Positions 40,769-43,153 of a stretch of 43,153 nucleotides of DNA are shown here, in pieces. The translations under genes and the position numbers were made by a program. The stretch covers positions 1 to 43,153 of the forward strand of contig JAHHRF010000011.1 in assembly GCA_020025955.1 (NCBI GenBank), read 5' to 3'. The notes under the pieces are model-generated. The model ran no database searches. It was not told where the DNA came from and worked only from the letters and a program-made list of their open reading frames with translations. The DNA comes from Sutterella sp. (GTDB lineage: Bacteria > Pseudomonadota > Gammaproteobacteria > Burkholderiales > Burkholderiaceae_F). Position 1 is the first letter of the stretch; each line of letters begins with the position of its first letter.

Positions 40769-42070
40769 ATGTCAACGTTAGCTGCATTTGACAATCTAAA
40801 AGTAAGTGGTAGGCACCGCCTGATTACGTTATTTGCCAGTGGCGCCTCATTTATTGACGGCTATATCCTCATCATCATTGGGGTGGCCCTTGAAAGCTTG
40901 ATGCAAGAATTCCAGTTAGACGAATTTGGTGTGGGCTTAGTGACGGTCAGTACCTTCGTGGGTCTGGGCGTAGGCACGTTCATCTTCGGCTACATTGGCG
41001 ACAAGATTGGTCGCAAAAAAATCTTAAGCTACAACATTCTCTTGTTGGCGCTTTGTTCGGTGTTGTCTGCGTTTGTGACGACCCCGACGGAATTGATTAT
41101 TGCGCGCTTTTTCATTGGTGTTTTGATCGGGGGTGACTACCCGATTGCAACCAGTATGGTTGCTGAATTCTCCCCAATTAAAAACCGTGCTTGGTCCATG
41201 GGGACGATTGCTGCCGTTTGGTATGTGGGCGGTATCTTTGCAACCGTCGTGGGCTACTACTGCTACGACTTCGCAGACAGCTGGCGTTGGATGTTAGCCA
41301 GTGCGGTGATCCCCTGCATGCTCGTTTTCTTTGGTCGTATGGGTATTCCAGAATCGCCCCGTTGGTTGCTCCTTCAGGGTCGTGTGGAAGAAGCGCGTGC
41401 CATCTTTAAGGAATTTGGCGCGGACGTGAGCGAAGAAGTCTTCCAGCGCTTTGCTAACGAAAAGCCGAAGAGCCCGGACGTGAAGAAGATCTTCAAGGGC
41501 GACAACCTTCGCAACCTCTTATTCGTGGCCACGATTTGGATCTGCCAGGTCGTTCCGATGTTCACGGTCTACATGTTCGGTACCCAGATCATGGCGGACT
41601 ACTCCAACGTCACCCCGCAGACGGCCATGATTTGCAACACCGTGATCAGTATTGCCTTCTTTACGGGCTGCTTCCCCGCTATGTGGTTAGTGGGTGTGAT
41701 TGGTCGCCGTACGGTTTGCGTCTATAGCTTCTTGATCATGACGGTGGCCATGGGCTTACTGTATGTCTTCACCGACAACTTGATCGTGCTCTTACTGTGC
41801 TTGTTGGTTTATGCCTTAGCTGCTGGCGGTCCTGGCATCTTGCAGTGGCTCTACCCGAATGAATTATTTTCCACGGACATTCGTGCTTCCTCGGTTGGGG
41901 TGGCGATGAGTATCACCCGTGTTGCCACGATCTTCTCCACCTTCTTCTTGTATCCGATGTTGGTGGCCTACGGGAGTGAAGCCGTGGTGATCGGTGGGAT
42001 CATCATCTCCTTCATCGGTTTGGTGGTCAGTGTGTTCTGGGCCCCGGAAACCAACGGGATCTCGCTCTAA
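40769..42070 (+). CDS. yaaU: YaaU-like MFS transporter
   Basis: 433-residue major-facilitator protein with 12 membrane segments and the sugar/metabolite-transporter motifs GDKIGRKK (helix 2-3 loop) and PESPRWLL (after helix 6). The sequence follows E. coli YaaU by memory (FDNLK-start, GGDYPIATSMVAEFSP, WRWMLASAVIPC, GGPGILQWLYPNELF, DIRASSVGVAMS). In E. coli yaaU also lies directly after fixX, so the pairing is conserved. The substrate is unknown. AAGGA lies before the ATG. Confidence 0.88.
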   Translation: MSTLAAFDNLKVSGRHRLITLFASGASFIDGYILIIIGVALESLMQEFQLDEFGVGLVTVSTFVGLGVGTFIFGYIGDKIGRKKILSYNILLLALCSVLSAFVTTPTELIIARFFIGVLIGGDYPIATSMVAEFSPIKNRAWSMGTIAAVWYVGGIFATVVGYYCYDFADSWRWMLASAVIPCMLVFFGRMGIPESPRWLLLQGRVEEARAIFKEFGADVSEEVFQRFANEKPKSPDVKKIFKGDNLRNLLFVATIWICQVVPMFTVYMFGTQIMADYSNVTPQTAMICNTVISIAFFTGCFPAMWLVGVIGRRTVCVYSFLIMTVAMGLLYVFTDNLIVLLLCLLVYALAAGGPGILQWLYPNELFSTDIRASSVGVAMSITRVATIFSTFFLYPMLVAYGSEAVVIGGIIISFIGLVVSVFWAPETNGISL

Positions 42071-42129
42071 TTCTTCGCCGTTAAGACGAAATACGTTGTG
42101 CTTTAAAAAAGCTATGGAGTTTTATCGAA

Positions 42130-43092
42130 ATGAGTCAAGTCAATAATCGCTTAGATGTTCCGGCCCTCTTGAAGGGGGATATGAAAGCTGTTTTAGATTT
42201 CCAGCTTTCCCAACCGACGGAAGAAAATGACGGTAGCTTTGCCGCCATGCGCGAAGCCTACATCAAAGAACGTCGTTTCTGGAACGAGGGCGGTCCCGAG
42301 ATGCTTCGTAAGGAAGATGTATCGGTGGCAACCCGCCACGGCGCCGTGACGGCTCGTATCTACCAGGCGGTTGAAAAGCCGGTTTCGACCTTGTACTTCA
42401 TCCATGGGGGTGGCTTCCTCGTGGGCAACAACGATACGCACGATCGCATCATGCGTATTCTGGCGGAAAAGACGGGGGCAACCGTGATTGGGGTGGATTA
42501 CACCTTGTCGCCGGAAGCCCGTCATCCGCAGCCCATTGAAGAAGTGGCCGACGTGGTGGCGTATTTCCACGCTCATCAAGCCGAGCACGGTATTGATGCG
42601 AGCAAGATTAGCTTTGCGGGGGATTCCGCAGGGGCTTATCTCTCGATGGCGAGCGTTCTCTGGATTCGCGATAAAGCGGTGGCTTGCGGTGAAATCGTGT
42701 CCGTCTTGCTCTACTACGGTCTCTTTGGGTTACGCGACGGTCGCTCCCGCCAGCTCTACGGTGGTACGTGGGATTGGTTGCGTCCCGAAGACTTAAAGAG
42801 CTACGAAGACGCATACTTAGCGGATGCTTCGCAGATTGAAGACCCGTACTACTGCTTGTTTAACTGCGATTTAAAGAAGGCTGTTCCGCCCGCCTTCGTG
42901 ATTAGCGCCGAGTACGATCCCTTATCGGACGACAGCGTGGCGTTAGCTCAGTTACTCAAGGCCTACGGTCATGAAGTTCACTTTGAAGAGTATCCCGGTG
43001 TGCTCCATGCCTTCCTTCACTTCTCGCGCATGATGCCGGAAGCCATGAAGGCCTTGGAAGAGGGGGCTGCCTTCTTGAAGGCTCACCTCTAA
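42130..43092 (+). CDS. aes: Aes-like acetyl esterase (HSL-family alpha/beta hydrolase)
   Basis: 320-residue esterase closely resembling E. coli Aes (319) by memory. The oxyanion motif HGGGFLVGN (about residue 96), nucleophile in GDSAGAYLS (about 168), Asp in EYDPLSDDS (about 265) and His in LHAFLHFSRMM (about 296) form the hormone-sensitive-lipase type triad. It is cytoplasmic. It lies 60 bases after yaaU with TATGGAG before the ATG, and is the last gene in the window. Its place at the end of a carnitine-type cluster suggests hydrolysis of an O-acylated substrate, but this is inference. After its stop there is a small CTCTAT/ATAGAG stem (43109-43132). Confidence 0.88.
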   Translation: MSQVNNRLDVPALLKGDMKAVLDFQLSQPTEENDGSFAAMREAYIKERRFWNEGGPEMLRKEDVSVATRHGAVTARIYQAVEKPVSTLYFIHGGGFLVGNNDTHDRIMRILAEKTGATVIGVDYTLSPEARHPQPIEEVADVVAYFHAHQAEHGIDASKISFAGDSAGAYLSMASVLWIRDKAVACGEIVSVLLYYGLFGLRDGRSRQLYGGTWDWLRPEDLKSYEDAYLADASQIEDPYYCLFNCDLKKAVPPAFVISAEYDPLSDDSVALAQLLKAYGHEVHFEEYPGVLHAFLHFSRMMPEAMKALEEGAAFLKAHL

Positions 43093-43153
43093 GACACTCC
43101 TAAACTACGGGTTACCTACTCTATAACCAGCGGGATATAGAGTTAGTGCAAAA

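Noticed and set aside
1..43153. CRISPR arrays, tRNA or rRNA genes, insertion sequences
   Set aside because: I saw no regularly spaced repeats, cloverleaf-like tRNA sequences, rRNA segments or transposase genes.

Overview
The window looks like a chromosome segment of an asaccharolytic, probably gut-associated betaproteobacterium of the Burkholderiales. A Sutterella or Parasutterella-like genome is my guess, from gene order and protein similarity recalled from memory. The left edge has the Gram-negative LPS-export order kdsD-kdsC-lptC-lptA-lptB-rpoN. The window also holds a glutamate/aspartate ABC importer, a purine gene block and a carnitine-type respiration cluster.

Region 1 (1-10.9 kb, all minus strand): the 5' end of rpoN, then lptB, lptA, lptC, kdsC and kdsD; gltIJKL (periplasmic binding protein, two permeases, ATPase); a crotonase-fold protein without the usual catalytic glutamates; and a Pat-type lysine acetyltransferase. 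Ahead of gltI is a consensus sigma-54 promoter, and about 120 bases upstream of its predicted start is a consensus NtrC box. The importer is therefore probably induced by nitrogen limitation.

Region 2 (10.9-23.9 kb, plus strand): a small unknown protein; an orphan phage/plasmid-type primase-like protein (zinc finger plus Toprim); a structured RNA with the layout of 6S RNA that ends in a perfect 14-bp terminator; then purE | purC-purF-purM-purN-purH-purD-purL. These genes cover IMP synthesis except purK and purB. PurF is the propeptide-processed, [4Fe-4S] Bacillus-like type.

Region 3 (24-30.3 kb): a MATE exporter (+), aspS (-), a carboxylesterase (+), a Crp/Fnr-family regulator (-) and an NfsB-like nitroreductase (-), separated by bidirectional terminators and palindrome-bearing gaps.

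Region 4 (30.4-43.1 kb, plus strand) is the most interesting part. It is a one-directional carnitine/crotonobetaine-type cluster: caiT-caiA-caiB-caiC-[MaoC-fold hydratase]-fixA-fixB-fixC-fixX-yaaU-like MFS-aes-like esterase. In E. coli the cai and fix operons diverge, and hydration is done by the crotonase CaiD with CaiE beside it. Here caiD, caiE and caiF are absent. A hot-dog (hydratase-2 type) enzyme sits in the caiD slot, with an altered active-site motif. CaiT has Thr in place of the E. coli substrate-site Met331. A Crp/Fnr regulator lies just upstream, and an extended FNR-like palindrome sits in the promoter region. The likely logic is uptake by CaiT, activation by CaiC/CaiB, hydration or dehydration by the MaoC-type enzyme, and reduction of the enoyl-CoA by CaiA with electrons from FixABCX, so the substrate serves as an anaerobic electron sink. 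The terminal esterase might release the substrate from acyl esters. Most gaps in this operon contain strong hairpins.
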